Below are positions 36,169 to 45,180 of a stretch of 64,000 bases of DNA, piece after piece. Both the position numbers and the translations under genes were made by a program. The notes beneath the pieces were generated by a model. The model was not told where the DNA came from. It was given only the letters and a program-made list of their open reading frames with translations, and made no database searches. The stretch is from Sagittula salina (GTDB taxonomy: Bacteria > Pseudomonadota > Alphaproteobacteria > Rhodobacterales > Rhodobacteraceae): assembly GCF_017813235.1 (NCBI RefSeq), contig NZ_JAGISH010000001.1, positions 62,001 to 126,000 of the forward strand, read 5' to 3'. Numbering within the stretch: the stretch's first letter is position 1; every line of letters starts with the position of its first letter.

Positions 36169-37006
36169 GGCGCGGTCCTTCGGGTGATGCATTCCGCCCT
36201 GTGGGACAAGCAAGCCTGTCGCGGAAACGCGGCAGGCTGTTGATTTACCGCGATATCTGAACACGGCCCGATTTGAACACGGCCTGATTTGAACGGCGCC
36301 TGGGCTGCATCAGGCGAAACATGTGCGAGAAAACAGTCTCGCATGCATCTGGCAGTCCCGTGCCAGCAGAAAATCGAGCGCTTTCGGCGCTTTTTCCTTC
36401 TGTTTCCGCACATCGGCCCAATGTTCTTGTGCCGCGGGCTTGACCGTTCTCCCCGGAGAACACGCGGAGATTTCCGCCTCTTGGGCCTCCTGACCCGGCG
36501 GAAAATCTGCTCTTTGGTCGGAAAAAACGACTCGAGGCGGAACCGCGAACGACGCGATTCCGAATGGCAAGTTTGGCGACTGTCACCTTCAAGCTCTCCC
36601 AGCTCTATCCGGGCGCGGGCAAGTTTCATCCCAACACCTGCGCCAATCCGGACTGAACCGCTCCGGTTCCACCGGAGGCTCCGAAGTAAGTATGGATGGA
36701 GCCTATGGCACGAGACACCAGAGCGAACCGCCATACGCCTGAGACGCGACAGCAAGGGCAAGGCCACGGAGAAGACGGCCATACCGGAGGCCGTCCGCGT
36801 CCTGCACAAACCCTGCATCGCATCGCCTGGTTGGAGGGGTGGTCCTCGCCTGTGGGCCCACAACGACGGCATGTATGGCGTCTCCGCAGACTGATGCCCG
36901 CACCGTCACGGAGGCCAATATCGCGGACCAGGACCATATGGCGCCTGCGCCGCGCAGGACCGGCCCGTATCCGGGATCGAACCGGATCCCCGTAGTTCCG
37001 AAGCTT

Positions 37007-37084
37007 TGGGTGCCGTCTGGGTGCCCGTCTGAGTGTCTGTCTGAGTGTCTGTCTGAGTGTCTGTCTGGGTGCCCGTCTGGGTGT
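37007..37084. repeat. 12-bp tandem array, about six copies
   Basis: The unit GAGTGTCTGTCT occurs at 37031, 37043 and 37055, flanked on each side by variants GGGTGCCCGTCT (37019 and 37067) and partial copies. The consensus is GRGTGYCYGTCT. Confidence 0.9.
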
Positions 37085-37357
37085 CCGCGCCGATGCAAGC
37101 GGGCGGAGAGCTCGACAAGGTCGTCGGATTCCCGATCCTCCCGCGGCATCTGCGTCGGGAGGTGAAGAACATCCCGTTCGATGGCCCGCTCGATGCCGGT
37201 CTCCGCGGGAACCTGGCGCCGTGGGTCTACAAGGCAACCTGCAACCGGCGGGCACCGTCATGAACCGACGTGGCGTTCGACGAGGCGAAGGCGGCGGGCC
37301 GGACCGGATCCCGCAAGAACCCGCCATGTTGAAAGAAGCGCATCCCTCACCACGGGA

Positions 37358-37388
37358 AATGGCCGCGATGGTTCCCGTCGCGGCCATT
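37358..37388. terminator. perfect 11-bp hairpin, possible terminator
   Basis: AATGGCCGCGA (37358-37368) pairs with TCGCGGCCATT (37378-37388) across nine bases. No strong T-run follows on either strand and no gene is close, so the role is unclear. Confidence 0.4.
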
Positions 37389-37649
37389 CTCATTGCAGCC
37401 AGTTCCTACAAACCGTGCCCCACAAGCCGGTATCCGTCAGCCTTCGGGGCCCTGCCTCCCACGGCGTGCCTCCTCCGGCACGGGCAATGACGTCGTAGCC
37501 GGCTCCGGCGCGGCCCAGGCTCGCTCCAACACACCCTTAAAAGACACGAACTGAAAAGAAGGCAATAGCGTCGGAAGGGGGCGACGCAAGACACCCGGAC
37601 TGCTCCTCCAGAGCCATCCTGCAACCGAAAAAGCGGCGCCCACCCTTTG

Positions 37650-37697
37650 GCTTCTTTGGTTCTCAAATACCGCGGGGGGCACGGGGGCAGAGCCCCC
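37650..37697 (-). repeat. dispersed intergenic repeat, copy 5 (inverted)
   Basis: On the minus strand this reads GGGGGCTCTGCCCCC (37697-37683), a C-run, GCGGTATTTGAGAACC and AAAGAAGC. The hairpin is identical to copy 1 and the tail nearly so. It lies about 57 bases after the stop of the DUF815 gene. Confidence 0.7.
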
Positions 37698-37754
37698 GGC
37701 GGCGTGGGCGAAGCCCGCGCCGGTTACCTGGTCCCCAAGCCAAAGGCGAAATCC

Positions 37755-38603
37755 TCAGAAGAGGGTTACGCCCTTGCGGCCGGCAAGATCGACGAAGTAC
37801 TGCCAAGCCACACGGCCGGAGCGGGATCCACGCGTCGCCTGCCACTCGATCGCCTCGGCGCGCAGCGTCTCGGAATCGATTTCCACGCCGTGGGCCGCGC
37901 AGTAGCCCCGGATCATTTCGAGGTACTCATCCTGCGAACAGGGGTGGAAGCCCAACCACAGCCCGAAGCGGTCGGAGAGGGAGACCTTCTCCTCCACCGC
38001 CTCGCTCGGGCTGATGGCAGAGGAGCGTTCGTTCTCGATCATGTCGCGCGGCATCAGGTGGCGGCGGTTCGAAGTTGCATAGAGGACCACATTATCCGGC
38101 CGCCCCGCCACGCCGCCATCCAGCACGGCCTTCAGGCTCTTGTAGTGCTGGTCGTCGTGGCTGAACGACAAGTCGTCGCAAAACAGCATGAAACGATATG
38201 GCGCCCGGCGAAGCACCTCCAGAAGGCGCCCGACCGAAGGAAGGTCCTCGCGCTGAAGTTCCACCAGCTTCAGGTCATGTCCCTGCGCACGCACCGCCGC
38301 GTGCACCGCCTTCACCACGGAGGACTTGCCCATTCCCCGCGCGCCCCAAAGAAGCGCGTTGTTCGCGGGCATGCCGCGGGCGAACTGTAGCGTGTTGGCC
38401 AGCAGCGTGTCGCGCGCCCGGTCGATGCCCAACAACAGGTCCAGGCTGACGCGGCTGACAGAATCCACCGGCACCAGCCGGTCGGGATCGGTGTCCCAGA
38501 CAAAGGCTTCGACCCCGAAATCCGGCTGCCGCATGGGTGGCGGCGAGATGCGTTCAAGAGCCTCGGCGATACGCGTCAGTGCATTGGTCTGCGGGTCGGT
38601 CAC
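37755..38603 (-). CDS. DUF815 family ATPase
   Basis: The 282-residue protein has Walker A GARGMGKSS near 87-95 and Walker B MLFCDDLSF near 139-147, with the family RRHLMPRDM motif. DUF815 ATPases are AAA+ type with unknown function. It starts with GTG and overlaps the tatC stop by four bases (GTGA), so it is the last gene of a tatA-tatB-tatC operon and may be expressed with the Tat translocase. Confidence 0.85.
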   Translation of the reverse strand: MTDPQTNALTRIAEALERISPPPMRQPDFGVEAFVWDTDPDRLVPVDSVSRVSLDLLLGIDRARDTLLANTLQFARGMPANNALLWGARGMGKSSVVKAVHAAVRAQGHDLKLVELQREDLPSVGRLLEVLRRAPYRFMLFCDDLSFSHDDQHYKSLKAVLDGGVAGRPDNVVLYATSNRRHLMPRDMIENERSSAISPSEAVEEKVSLSDRFGLWLGFHPCSQDEYLEMIRGYCAAHGVEIDSETLRAEAIEWQATRGSRSGRVAWQYFVDLAGRKGVTLF

Positions 38604-39565
38604 TTCGTATCCTCGTCGAATTCCTTCATCAGCGGGTCATCCTTCGACGCCTTGGCCGGGTCCTCTTCGAACCACAGACCTTGCGCCTTCAGGTCTTTTT
38701 CGCGCTTCTTCTCGACGCGGCGGACCAGGACGATAGACACTTCGTACAGCCCGTAGACCACCACGAAAAGGATTGCCTGGCTCACCACGTCCGGCGGTGT
38801 CACCACGGCGGCCAGCACGAGAATTGCGACCACGGCGTATTTGCGCACCGATCCCAGGCCTTCGGCAGACACCAGCCCCGCCTTGCCCATCAGCGTGAGC
38901 AGGACCGGCAGCTGGAAACAGAGGCCGAAGGAAACGATGAAGACCAGCGATGTTTGCAGGCTTTCGTTCACCTTGCCGAAGAAGGTGATCTTCATGCCTT
39001 GCTCCGTCTCCGGCACAATTGCGGCGTTCGGGGCTGCGTTCGGGGCGACATCCACAGCACCCGAGAGCATATTGGCAAAAATCGACGGCGCGTCGGTGAA
39101 GCCCAGAAAGAAGGTCATCGCAAGCGGCGTCACAATGTAGTGGGCAAAGGCCCCGCCTGCGAGGAACATCACCGGCGACGCGACGAGGAAGGGCAGGAAA
39201 GCGCCCTTCTCGGACTTGTAGAGGCCCGGTGCCACGAAGCGCCACAGCTGGTACGCGATCACCGGAAAGGACAGGCCGAAACCAAACACCATGGCGATGC
39301 GGAACAGAACAAAGAGGTATTCCTGCGGGCTGGTGTATTGCAGCGTCGGCGACGGATCGCCAAGCGCGCGCAACGTGTGCTCGATCGGCCCCAGAAGAAA
39401 GCGCAGGACGTGCTCCGCCAGGAAATCCCCCTGCCAGGGGATGAACATCACGCATATGCCAACGAACAGCGCCAGGATCGAGCGGATCAGCCGCGTGCGC
39501 AGCTCTGCCAGATGTTCGATCAGTGGCGCGGCGCTGTCTTCCAGCTCGTCTTGTGCCTGGCTCAT
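38600..39565 (-). CDS. tatC: twin-arginine translocase subunit TatC
   Basis: TatC is the six-helix membrane subunit that recognises twin-arginine signals. The 321-residue protein starts with the conserved [16 protein letters not shown] segment, has the SPQEYLF motif and the expected helices, plus a charged C-terminal tail of about 50 residues. It overlaps tatB by four bases. A 12-bp in-frame duplication (39024-39047) encodes the NAAPNAA stretch in a periplasmic loop near residue 177. Confidence 0.95.
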   Translation of the reverse strand: MSQAQDELEDSAAPLIEHLAELRTRLIRSILALFVGICVMFIPWQGDFLAEHVLRFLLGPIEHTLRALGDPSPTLQYTSPQEYLFVLFRIAMVFGFGLSFPVIAYQLWRFVAPGLYKSEKGAFLPFLVASPVMFLAGGAFAHYIVTPLAMTFFLGFTDAPSIFANMLSGAVDVAPNAAPNAAIVPETEQGMKITFFGKVNESLQTSLVFIVSFGLCFQLPVLLTLMGKAGLVSAEGLGSVRKYAVVAILVLAAVVTPPDVVSQAILFVVVYGLYEVSIVLVRRVEKKREKDLKAQGLWFEEDPAKASKDDPLMKEFDEDTK

Positions 39566-40041
39566 GCCTTGTCACTTTCGTCCTTGGCGGGCGCCGGGGG
39601 CGCGTCCTCGGCCAGCGCCTGCTCCATCTCGGCGGCCTTGGCGGCGGCCTCCTCGGCCTCCCGCTTCTTGCGGTCGGCGGCGGCGCGCGCGGCGTTGGCC
39701 TCGATCTTGCGGCGGGCCTCCTCGCGCTCCTTGGCAAGCTTGCCGGTCTCCGAGTTCGGGTCGACGTCGGTCAGCGACTTCGCCGCGTCGCGCACCCCGT
39801 CCATGGCGCTGCCCACCGGGTTGGTGGCCGTCCGGACGGTTTTCTGGATGTCCTTGACGCCTGCCTCGTCGGCGGCATCGTTCATCGCCCGGCTGAACTC
39901 GCGTGCCATGCCACGGGCCTTGCCCATGAACTGTCCGACTGTGCGGAACAGATGCGGCAGTTCCTTCGGCCCGACCACGATCAGCGCGACGATGCCGATG
40001 ACCAGCAGCTCGCCAAAGCCGAAATCGAAAACCAGAGGCAT
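39562..40041 (-). CDS. tatB: twin-arginine translocase subunit TatB
   Basis: The 159-residue protein has one N-terminal membrane helix ([21 protein letters not shown]), the hinge and an amphipathic helix with [10 protein letters not shown], then a long Ala/Glu/Lys-rich tail. TatB docks with TatC for substrate recognition. It lies six bases after the tatA stop and overlaps tatC. Confidence 0.94.
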   Translation of the reverse strand: MPLVFDFGFGELLVIGIVALIVVGPKELPHLFRTVGQFMGKARGMAREFSRAMNDAADEAGVKDIQKTVRTATNPVGSAMDGVRDAAKSLTDVDPNSETGKLAKEREEARRKIEANAARAAADRKKREAEEAAAKAAEMEQALAEDAPPAPAKDESDKA

Positions 40042-40047
40042 GAAGGG

Positions 40048-40281
40048 TTACACCTTGTCCTTGGTCTCGTCGGCCGGAGCCGGCGCCGGCGTCACGTCCG
40101 TGGCCTCGTCTGCCTTCTGGTCCTCGATTTCCTTGGACCCTTCGCTCACGCCTTGCTTGAAGGCGGTGATGCCCTTGCCCACTTCGCCCATCAGCGAAGA
40201 GATCTTGCCGCGGCCGAAAAGAACCAGCACGACGACGGCGATCAGGAGGAGGCCAGGAAGGCCGATGTTTCCGATACCCAT
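40048..40281 (-). CDS. tatA: twin-arginine translocase subunit TatA
   Basis: The 77-residue protein has the TatA pattern: a short membrane helix (LLLIAVVVLVLFGRGKI), the FGRGKISSLMGEVG hinge and an amphipathic helix, then an acidic tail. TatA forms the pore. The start at 40281 is the only suitable ATG. It is the first gene of the operon; its promoter should lie in the 230-base gap before the YafY-type regulator. Confidence 0.93.
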   Translation of the reverse strand: MGIGNIGLPGLLLIAVVVLVLFGRGKISSLMGEVGKGITAFKQGVSEGSKEIEDQKADEATDVTPAPAPADETKDKV

Positions 40282-40513
40282 GGGATTGTCTCCGTATGAA
40301 GGTTGTCTGGCGGACCCGGGCACGCGGCCCCGTCCGGAAATTCGAGTTGTTGAATACGGCATGCCGCGCGGCGGGGAAAGCACCAAACCGACCGCTCACG
40401 CAGGCGTATGTGTCATGAGGTTGTCAGTTGTCGGGTTTCTGTCAGTATGTCCCTGACTGAGCCCAAGCAAAAGCGTCAGCGGACGCAGCAAAGCCCCGCG
40501 CAAAGGCAGCCTC

Positions 40514-41233
40514 ATGACCCCGCCCCCGACACGGCCCCCGACACGGCCCCCAACACGGCCCACCACTCCGCCGACCACACGCAAGGACCGCCTCTATGCC
40601 ATCACGCAGCGCCTGCGCGACGGGCGGCTGCACACGGCCGAGGCGCTGGCACAGGATCTCGGCGTGTCGGTACGCACGATCTACCGCGACATGGAGGTTC
40701 TGGCCGCCTCCGGCGTGCCGGTAGAGGGCACGCGAGGCTACGGTTACACGGTGCAGGCCGCAATCACCCTGCCGCCCCTGAACCTGACGGAGGCCGAACT
40801 GGAGGCGTTGCACCTTGCGCTCGCCGCGCTCGGTGCTTCCGAAATGCCGGAGCAGGCCGCCGCCGCCCGCGCGCTCGCCGCCAAGATCGACGCCGTGCTG
40901 CCAGAAGAAGCCGGCCAGACACCCGCGCCCTTCGGCTTTGCCACCGATGCTTTCGCGGATGCCGCACGCGGCTTCGTGCACATGCCTGCCATTCGCGCGG
41001 CCATCCGCGCGCGGCAGAAACTGCGCGTGGTCATTGCGGGCACGGCGCACGACCTGAGACCGCTGGCGCTGGACTATTTTGGCCGCGTCTGGACCTGCGT
41101 GGCATGGTCGGAAACGCTGCGTGACTTTCTCACCTTCCGCATGGACCGGGTGGAGGAGATGCGGCCCCTGCCCTCGCTTTTCGTCAACGAACCGGGGCGC
41201 AGTCTGGCGGATTGGCGGGCGCGGTCAGCGTAA
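40514..41233 (+). CDS. YafY-type HTH transcriptional regulator
   Basis: The 239-residue protein has an N-terminal winged helix-turn-helix (RLHTAEALAQDLGVSVRTIY near 38-57) and a WYL-like C-terminal domain that senses a ligand. The first 23 residues are Arg/Pro/Thr repeats encoded by a 12-bp tandem array (CCCCCGACACGG, three copies at 40523-40558), so the start may be annotated differently in relatives. Divergent from tatA; target and ligand are unknown. Confidence 0.82.
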   Translation: MTPPPTRPPTRPPTRPTTPPTTRKDRLYAITQRLRDGRLHTAEALAQDLGVSVRTIYRDMEVLAASGVPVEGTRGYGYTVQAAITLPPLNLTEAELEALHLALAALGASEMPEQAAAARALAAKIDAVLPEEAGQTPAPFGFATDAFADAARGFVHMPAIRAAIRARQKLRVVIAGTAHDLRPLALDYFGRVWTCVAWSETLRDFLTFRMDRVEEMRPLPSLFVNEPGRSLADWRARSA

Positions 41234-41342
41234 GGTTGATCGCGCGGGCGCAACCGCGCCCACCCCATGCGGAAACCATGAACCCCCGCACGGCGGAGCC
41301 ATGCGGGGTCATTCAGAGGTGCCGGAGTTTTCTGTTTCCGGC

Positions 41343-42242
41343 TTAGACCGAGGCCTTGTAAATCTGGTCGATGTTCGCCCCCAGAGCCGCGTTGAAATCC
41401 GTATCGGGCATCTGCTTTGACAGGCCCTCGGTCAGAGCCCGGCTGAAAGAGGCGATCATCTTTGGCTGACGCGCCAGACGGGCACAGGCCTCGTCGGTGG
41501 AATAGCCGCCCGAGAGCGCCACCACGCGCACAACGCGCGGGTGATCAGCCAGCGAATCATACAGCCCGTCGACAGTCGGGATGGTCAGCTTCAGCATGAC
41601 GTCCTGCCCGTCCTCCAGCGTGTCGAGGTGCTTGGCGATCTCCGCTTTCAGGATTTCCTCCGCCTTGGCTTTGGTGGCGGACTTTATGTTCACCTCCGGT
41701 TCCAGGATCGGCACCAGCCCGCAGGACAGAACCGTGCGGCCCACCTCGAACTGCTGCGCCACAACGGCTGCGATGCCCTTCGCATTGGCCTCCTGGATCA
41801 CTGAACGCTCCTTCGTGCCGAAGATCCCGAAAGCCGCCGCCTCCTTCAGCGTGTCTTCAAGGCCCCGAATCGGCTTCATCATCTGCACGCCGTCAGCCTC
41901 GGCTTCCAGCCCCTTGTCGATCTTGAGGAAGGGAACGATGCCCCGATCCTCCCAGAGCGCCTGGGCCGTCGGCTTGCCAGCGACTTCGCCGCGCATGGTG
42001 CGTTCGAAGAGGATCGCGCCCAGCACCTTCTGCTTTGTAAAGTCCGGCGCAGTGATGATCCGCGTCCGCATCTGATGGATCTCGTCGAACATGGCCGCGT
42101 CGCCGTCGTACATGTCTTCGGTCACGCCATAAAGCGCCAGCGCCTTCGGCGTGGAGCCGCCCGACTGATCGAGCGCGGCGATGAAGCCCTGCCCCTCGGC
42201 CATCTGCTGTTTCATCTGCTGGAACGCGTCGCTCGCCATCAT
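41343..42242 (-). CDS. class I fructose-bisphosphate aldolase
   Basis: The 299-residue protein begins in the fructose-1,6-bisphosphate aldolase class I pattern (FIAALDQSGGSTPKAL). It has the Schiff-base lysine in MLKLTIP near 214 and the GGYSTDEAC phosphate-binding motif. It splits fructose 1,6-bisphosphate in glycolysis or runs the reverse in gluconeogenesis. ATG at 42242 or 42239 may be used; the GGGAG upstream fits either. The pgk gene is elsewhere in the window. Confidence 0.93.
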   Translation of the reverse strand: MMASDAFQQMKQQMAEGQGFIAALDQSGGSTPKALALYGVTEDMYDGDAAMFDEIHQMRTRIITAPDFTKQKVLGAILFERTMRGEVAGKPTAQALWEDRGIVPFLKIDKGLEAEADGVQMMKPIRGLEDTLKEAAAFGIFGTKERSVIQEANAKGIAAVVAQQFEVGRTVLSCGLVPILEPEVNIKSATKAKAEEILKAEIAKHLDTLEDGQDVMLKLTIPTVDGLYDSLADHPRVVRVVALSGGYSTDEACARLARQPKMIASFSRALTEGLSKQMPDTDFNAALGANIDQIYKASV

Positions 42243-42374
42243 GCCACTCCCGGTCAAAACTGGTTTGCTTCCGGTTAACCCGGTTTGGCGCGCAAACCTA
42301 GAGGGAGATCAGGCTGTTAACGCTAAACGTTGCAAAGGACGCGCGCCTCCCCGGCCCGCGTGTCCTGCGGCGAC

Positions 42375-42411
42375 GCCGGACGTGAGTATTTTGCCCCAAG
42401 GAGAAACGGGA
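42375..42411 (+). repeat. dispersed intergenic repeat, copy 6 (short)
   Basis: CCGGACGTGAGTATTTTGCC is followed by CCAAGGAGAAACGGGA. The GTATTTT core and GGAGAAAC tail match copy 2; the 5' hairpin is missing. It lies between the P450 stop and the aldolase start. Confidence 0.5.
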
Positions 42412-42472
42412 ACCAGCGCCCTGCTTTCTGTTGGTGGCGGTAGGCGCATACAAAGCCCCTACGCAAAACCCG

Positions 42473-43825
42473 TCAGCGGGGATCGATCCGCAGCCAGATC
42501 CCGTCGCGCGCGCGGACGGTCAGATGCGCTTCGGGTACCGGGTCGCGGCCTTCGACGCGGCTGACCCGAAGATCCCGCAGGATGAGGGAGAGCAGCAGCA
42601 CCCCCTCGATCATGGCGAAACCGGCCCCCGTGCAGACGCGTGGACCCGCCGAGAATGGGATGTATGCCTCGCGCCCGCAGCGCTGGCCGTTTTCCGTCTG
42701 CCAGCGGGCAGGATCAAAGGCGTCGGGGTTTTCCCACAGGCGTTCGTGGCGATGCAGGTGCCACGGGCTAAGCACCATCTGCGCACCCGTGGGAATGTCG
42801 CGGTCTCGGAACCGTTCGGGACAAGTCGTCTCTCGCACCATCATCGGCACCGGCGGATACAGGCGCAGCGTTTCGCGGAAGACATCCCGGCTGAGGCGCA
42901 GTTTCGCCACCTCTGCAAAGCTGCACTCCACCAGCCCCAAGCGCGCCTCTTCGGCCAGCCGGTCCTGCCACTCCGGCTTGAGCGCCATGAGGTATAGCGC
43001 CCAGCCAAGCGCGGAGGCGGAGGTCTCGTGCCCGGCGAGGAAGAAAATCGCCACCTGGTCGACCATCTCCGAGGGGCTGAAGGTCTCCCCCGTTTCGGGG
43101 TCGCGCGTGGTCATGATCTTGGTCGCGAGGTCGTCGGGCGCGGTGCCTTTGGCGATCTCGGCAGCACGCGCGTCGGTCAGCTGACCGATGAGGGCCCGGA
43201 TGCGGCGGGCGGCCGACTTCGTATCCCGACGGAAGAATCGCGGCATCCAGCGCGGGCCGGGGATGAAGGCAGCCAGGTTCAGGATCGGTTGCGTTCGCTG
43301 GTAGGCGCGAAATTCGCGGAAAACCTGCGAGGCCAGCGCGTCCTCGATCGGGATGGAGAACAGCGTGCGAAAGATCACATCGGCGGCGGCGTGGCTGGCC
43401 TCCGCCTCGATTTCCACCACCTTACCCGCGCGTTCCGTCAACCTTGCGCGCGCGGCCTGTGCTGCGGCGACCATGGCGGGGAAGGTTTCCTTCAGCCGCC
43501 CGCCTTCGAAGGCGGGATCGATGATGCGTCTTTGCCGCTTCCACATCTCGCCGTTCGTCAGGAAAACCGAGTCGCCCAGCAGCGGTCTGAGGCCGGCCCC
43601 GATGCGGTCGGATTTCGGAAAATCCATCGGCCGGCGCTTTAGGACCTCTGCTATCAGATCCGGCTGGTTCAGCAGGTAGGACCGGAAAAAGGGCGTGCGG
43701 AACTCCGCCATCCATGCGCGATACAGCCTCGCGGGCTGTGCAGACAGGATGTCCTGCCGAAAAAGCCTGACGTAGTGCCAGAGGGAAACACGGTCGGGCC
43801 GCGCGGCGGGCTTTGGCGGGATCAT
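42473..43825 (-). CDS. cytochrome P450
   Basis: The 450-residue P450 has the I-helix motif AGHETS at 264-269, the K-helix ETLR at 318-321, and the heme loop FSAGPRVCTG at 391-400 with the ligand C398. All key residues are present. It has no membrane anchor, so it is a soluble bacterial P450 needing separate redox partners, none of which is nearby. The substrate is unknown; the family resembles fatty-acid-type P450s. Its start overlaps the stop of the upstream membrane hydrolase gene by four bases, suggesting linked function. Confidence 0.92.
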   Translation of the reverse strand: MIPPKPAARPDRVSLWHYVRLFRQDILSAQPARLYRAWMAEFRTPFFRSYLLNQPDLIAEVLKRRPMDFPKSDRIGAGLRPLLGDSVFLTNGEMWKRQRRIIDPAFEGGRLKETFPAMVAAAQAARARLTERAGKVVEIEAEASHAAADVIFRTLFSIPIEDALASQVFREFRAYQRTQPILNLAAFIPGPRWMPRFFRRDTKSAARRIRALIGQLTDARAAEIAKGTAPDDLATKIMTTRDPETGETFSPSEMVDQVAIFFLAGHETSASALGWALYLMALKPEWQDRLAEEARLGLVECSFAEVAKLRLSRDVFRETLRLYPPVPMMVRETTCPERFRDRDIPTGAQMVLSPWHLHRHERLWENPDAFDPARWQTENGQRCGREAYIPFSAGPRVCTGAGFAMIEGVLLLSLILRDLRVSRVEGRDPVPEAHLTVRARDGIWLRIDPR

Positions 43826-45069
43826 GGCGCGGTGCTCGTGTAGCGGGACACGGCGTGGTCGATGCGGCTCGCCGAGGGCGGGCGGTCGGCGTAGCGCGCG
43901 GCCAGCGTCAGCGGGCCTGCGGTTATGCGGAAATAGTCGTAATCCAGTGGCCGGTCAAAGGCGCAGAGGTACTGGAAATGCAGGCGGAAGAACTTCCAAC
44001 GCAGCGCCTTCCAGCGTTCCGGGCTCAGCGATCGGGTGAACTGCGCTGAAAAGACCAGCGGCCAGCGTTTACCCTGTGGCGCGACACCGGAGACGCTGAC
44101 CGGATCGCACAGCGCAAAGGCACAGCCGTCGCCGGGCGCGGTGACGTCGATCCATGTCAGCTCCGCGCGCGCGGAAAGGTATTGAAGATCGGCGCGCAAC
44201 CGCCACGCGTCGCGCAGGAAGGAAACCATCGGCGCGACTTGCCCGAGGCTGAGGAAACCAAGCGCGGGGCCTTTGGGTGGCACCTTGCCCGCGCGGATCA
44301 GGTCGGCCAGGACAGAAACGGCGAGATGCGCGCCAGAGGAATGGCCGACGACCAGCACCTCGTCCCAGTCCTGCGCCAAGGCCTCGGCGATAGTGTCGCC
44401 AAACTCGGCCATCCGCGCCTCAAGAGCGGGCGGGTTTGCGCCATGCCAGCGCGCGGCATAGGCGTAGTCGTGCATCAGGTAGTAGGCAAAAAGCTTGCCG
44501 TCCTTCGCTTTGAACCAGCGCAACACCGCCCAGGCCAGCCCGGCGCCAATCAAGACCGCCGGGTAGACCGACCAGTTCCCGATGACCCATCCTGCCGCGA
44601 ACGCCACCGCTGTGAATGCAAGCCAGCCGAGAGCCAGCGCCAGAGCAAGCTGCAACAACAGGGCGCCAACCGGGTACAGCGCCGCGATCACCGGACCCTT
44701 GCGCAGCCGCATCAGCCGAAAAAGCGTGCCTGTCGCGATGTATTCCCACGCCGTACGCACAAGCTGCCCATAGGTGGCAGGGATCGTGCTCGACATGCTG
44801 TCACGAACGATGTCGGACCAGACAAGCACTTCCACATCGGCGTTGACCTCCGCGCCGTCCTGCGCGCTCTGGACATGCCAACCGTAGGCGCCTCCGGTGC
44901 GCTTTGCCCGGAGCGACAGCGCGTAGCCCGAAATCTCTGCCTGCGCGGCGCCTTCCTTGCGGTAGAGTTCGCGGTAGCGGCGGGGGTGAATCGGATCGTA
45001 GCCCGGAATGTAGAACACCCGGCGCCTGGCCACCCTGCCGGTTTGACAATCTGCGGACTGCTCTGCCAT
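43822..45069 (-). CDS. membrane-anchored alpha/beta hydrolase-like protein
   Basis: The 415-residue protein has the nucleophile elbow GHSSG at 242-246 (serine nucleophile) and two membrane segments around 128-160 and 163-184. The N-terminus starts with a beta strand VFYIPGYDPIHPRRY, typical of this family of uncharacterised hydrolases. It is translated before, and overlaps, the cytochrome P450 gene, so the two may act on the same lipophilic compound; this is an inference. Confidence 0.78.
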   Translation of the reverse strand: MAEQSADCQTGRVARRRVFYIPGYDPIHPRRYRELYRKEGAAQAEISGYALSLRAKRTGGAYGWHVQSAQDGAEVNADVEVLVWSDIVRDSMSSTIPATYGQLVRTAWEYIATGTLFRLMRLRKGPVIAALYPVGALLLQLALALALGWLAFTAVAFAAGWVIGNWSVYPAVLIGAGLAWAVLRWFKAKDGKLFAYYLMHDYAYAARWHGANPPALEARMAEFGDTIAEALAQDWDEVLVVGHSSGAHLAVSVLADLIRAGKVPPKGPALGFLSLGQVAPMVSFLRDAWRLRADLQYLSARAELTWIDVTAPGDGCAFALCDPVSVSGVAPQGKRWPLVFSAQFTRSLSPERWKALRWKFFRLHFQYLCAFDRPLDYDYFRITAGPLTLAARYADRPPSASRIDHAVSRYTSTAP

Positions 45070-45180
45070 GCCTCGCCTCTTTGAGCCAAGGTTAACGCAG
45101 TTTTCCGGCGAGAGTAAGGCGCGGTCCGGCGGGATTTTTCCGTGAAAACCCGGCCCCCGATCCGACCGTCAGCCCAGCGG

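Larger units (their letters stand above)
36169..37754. other. 1.6-kb region of non-coding, probably decayed DNA
   Basis: No frame has convincing protein character. The stretch 36300-36560 is AT-richer than the surroundings. It holds a 16-bp tandem duplication (36258-36289), a weak terminator-like stem with five T (near 36378-36396), an inverted repeat (TGCGAGA 36324-36330 with TCTCGCA 36337-36343), a 12-bp tandem array (37007-37084), a hairpin (37358-37388) and a dispersed repeat (37650-37697). One plus-strand frame near 36565-36650 reads FHPNTCANPD before a stop, which looks like a zinc-ribbon stub. It separates surE-pcm-nlpD from the convergent tat operon. Confidence 0.6.

Noticed and set aside
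36966-37002. A complete tRNA gene on the minus strand
   Set aside because: Only the T-arm is present; no D-arm, anticodon arm or matching acceptor stem. Kept only as a low-interest finding.
37007-37084. CRISPR array
   Set aside because: The 12-bp units are directly adjacent without unique spacers, and there are no cas genes; it is a simple tandem array.
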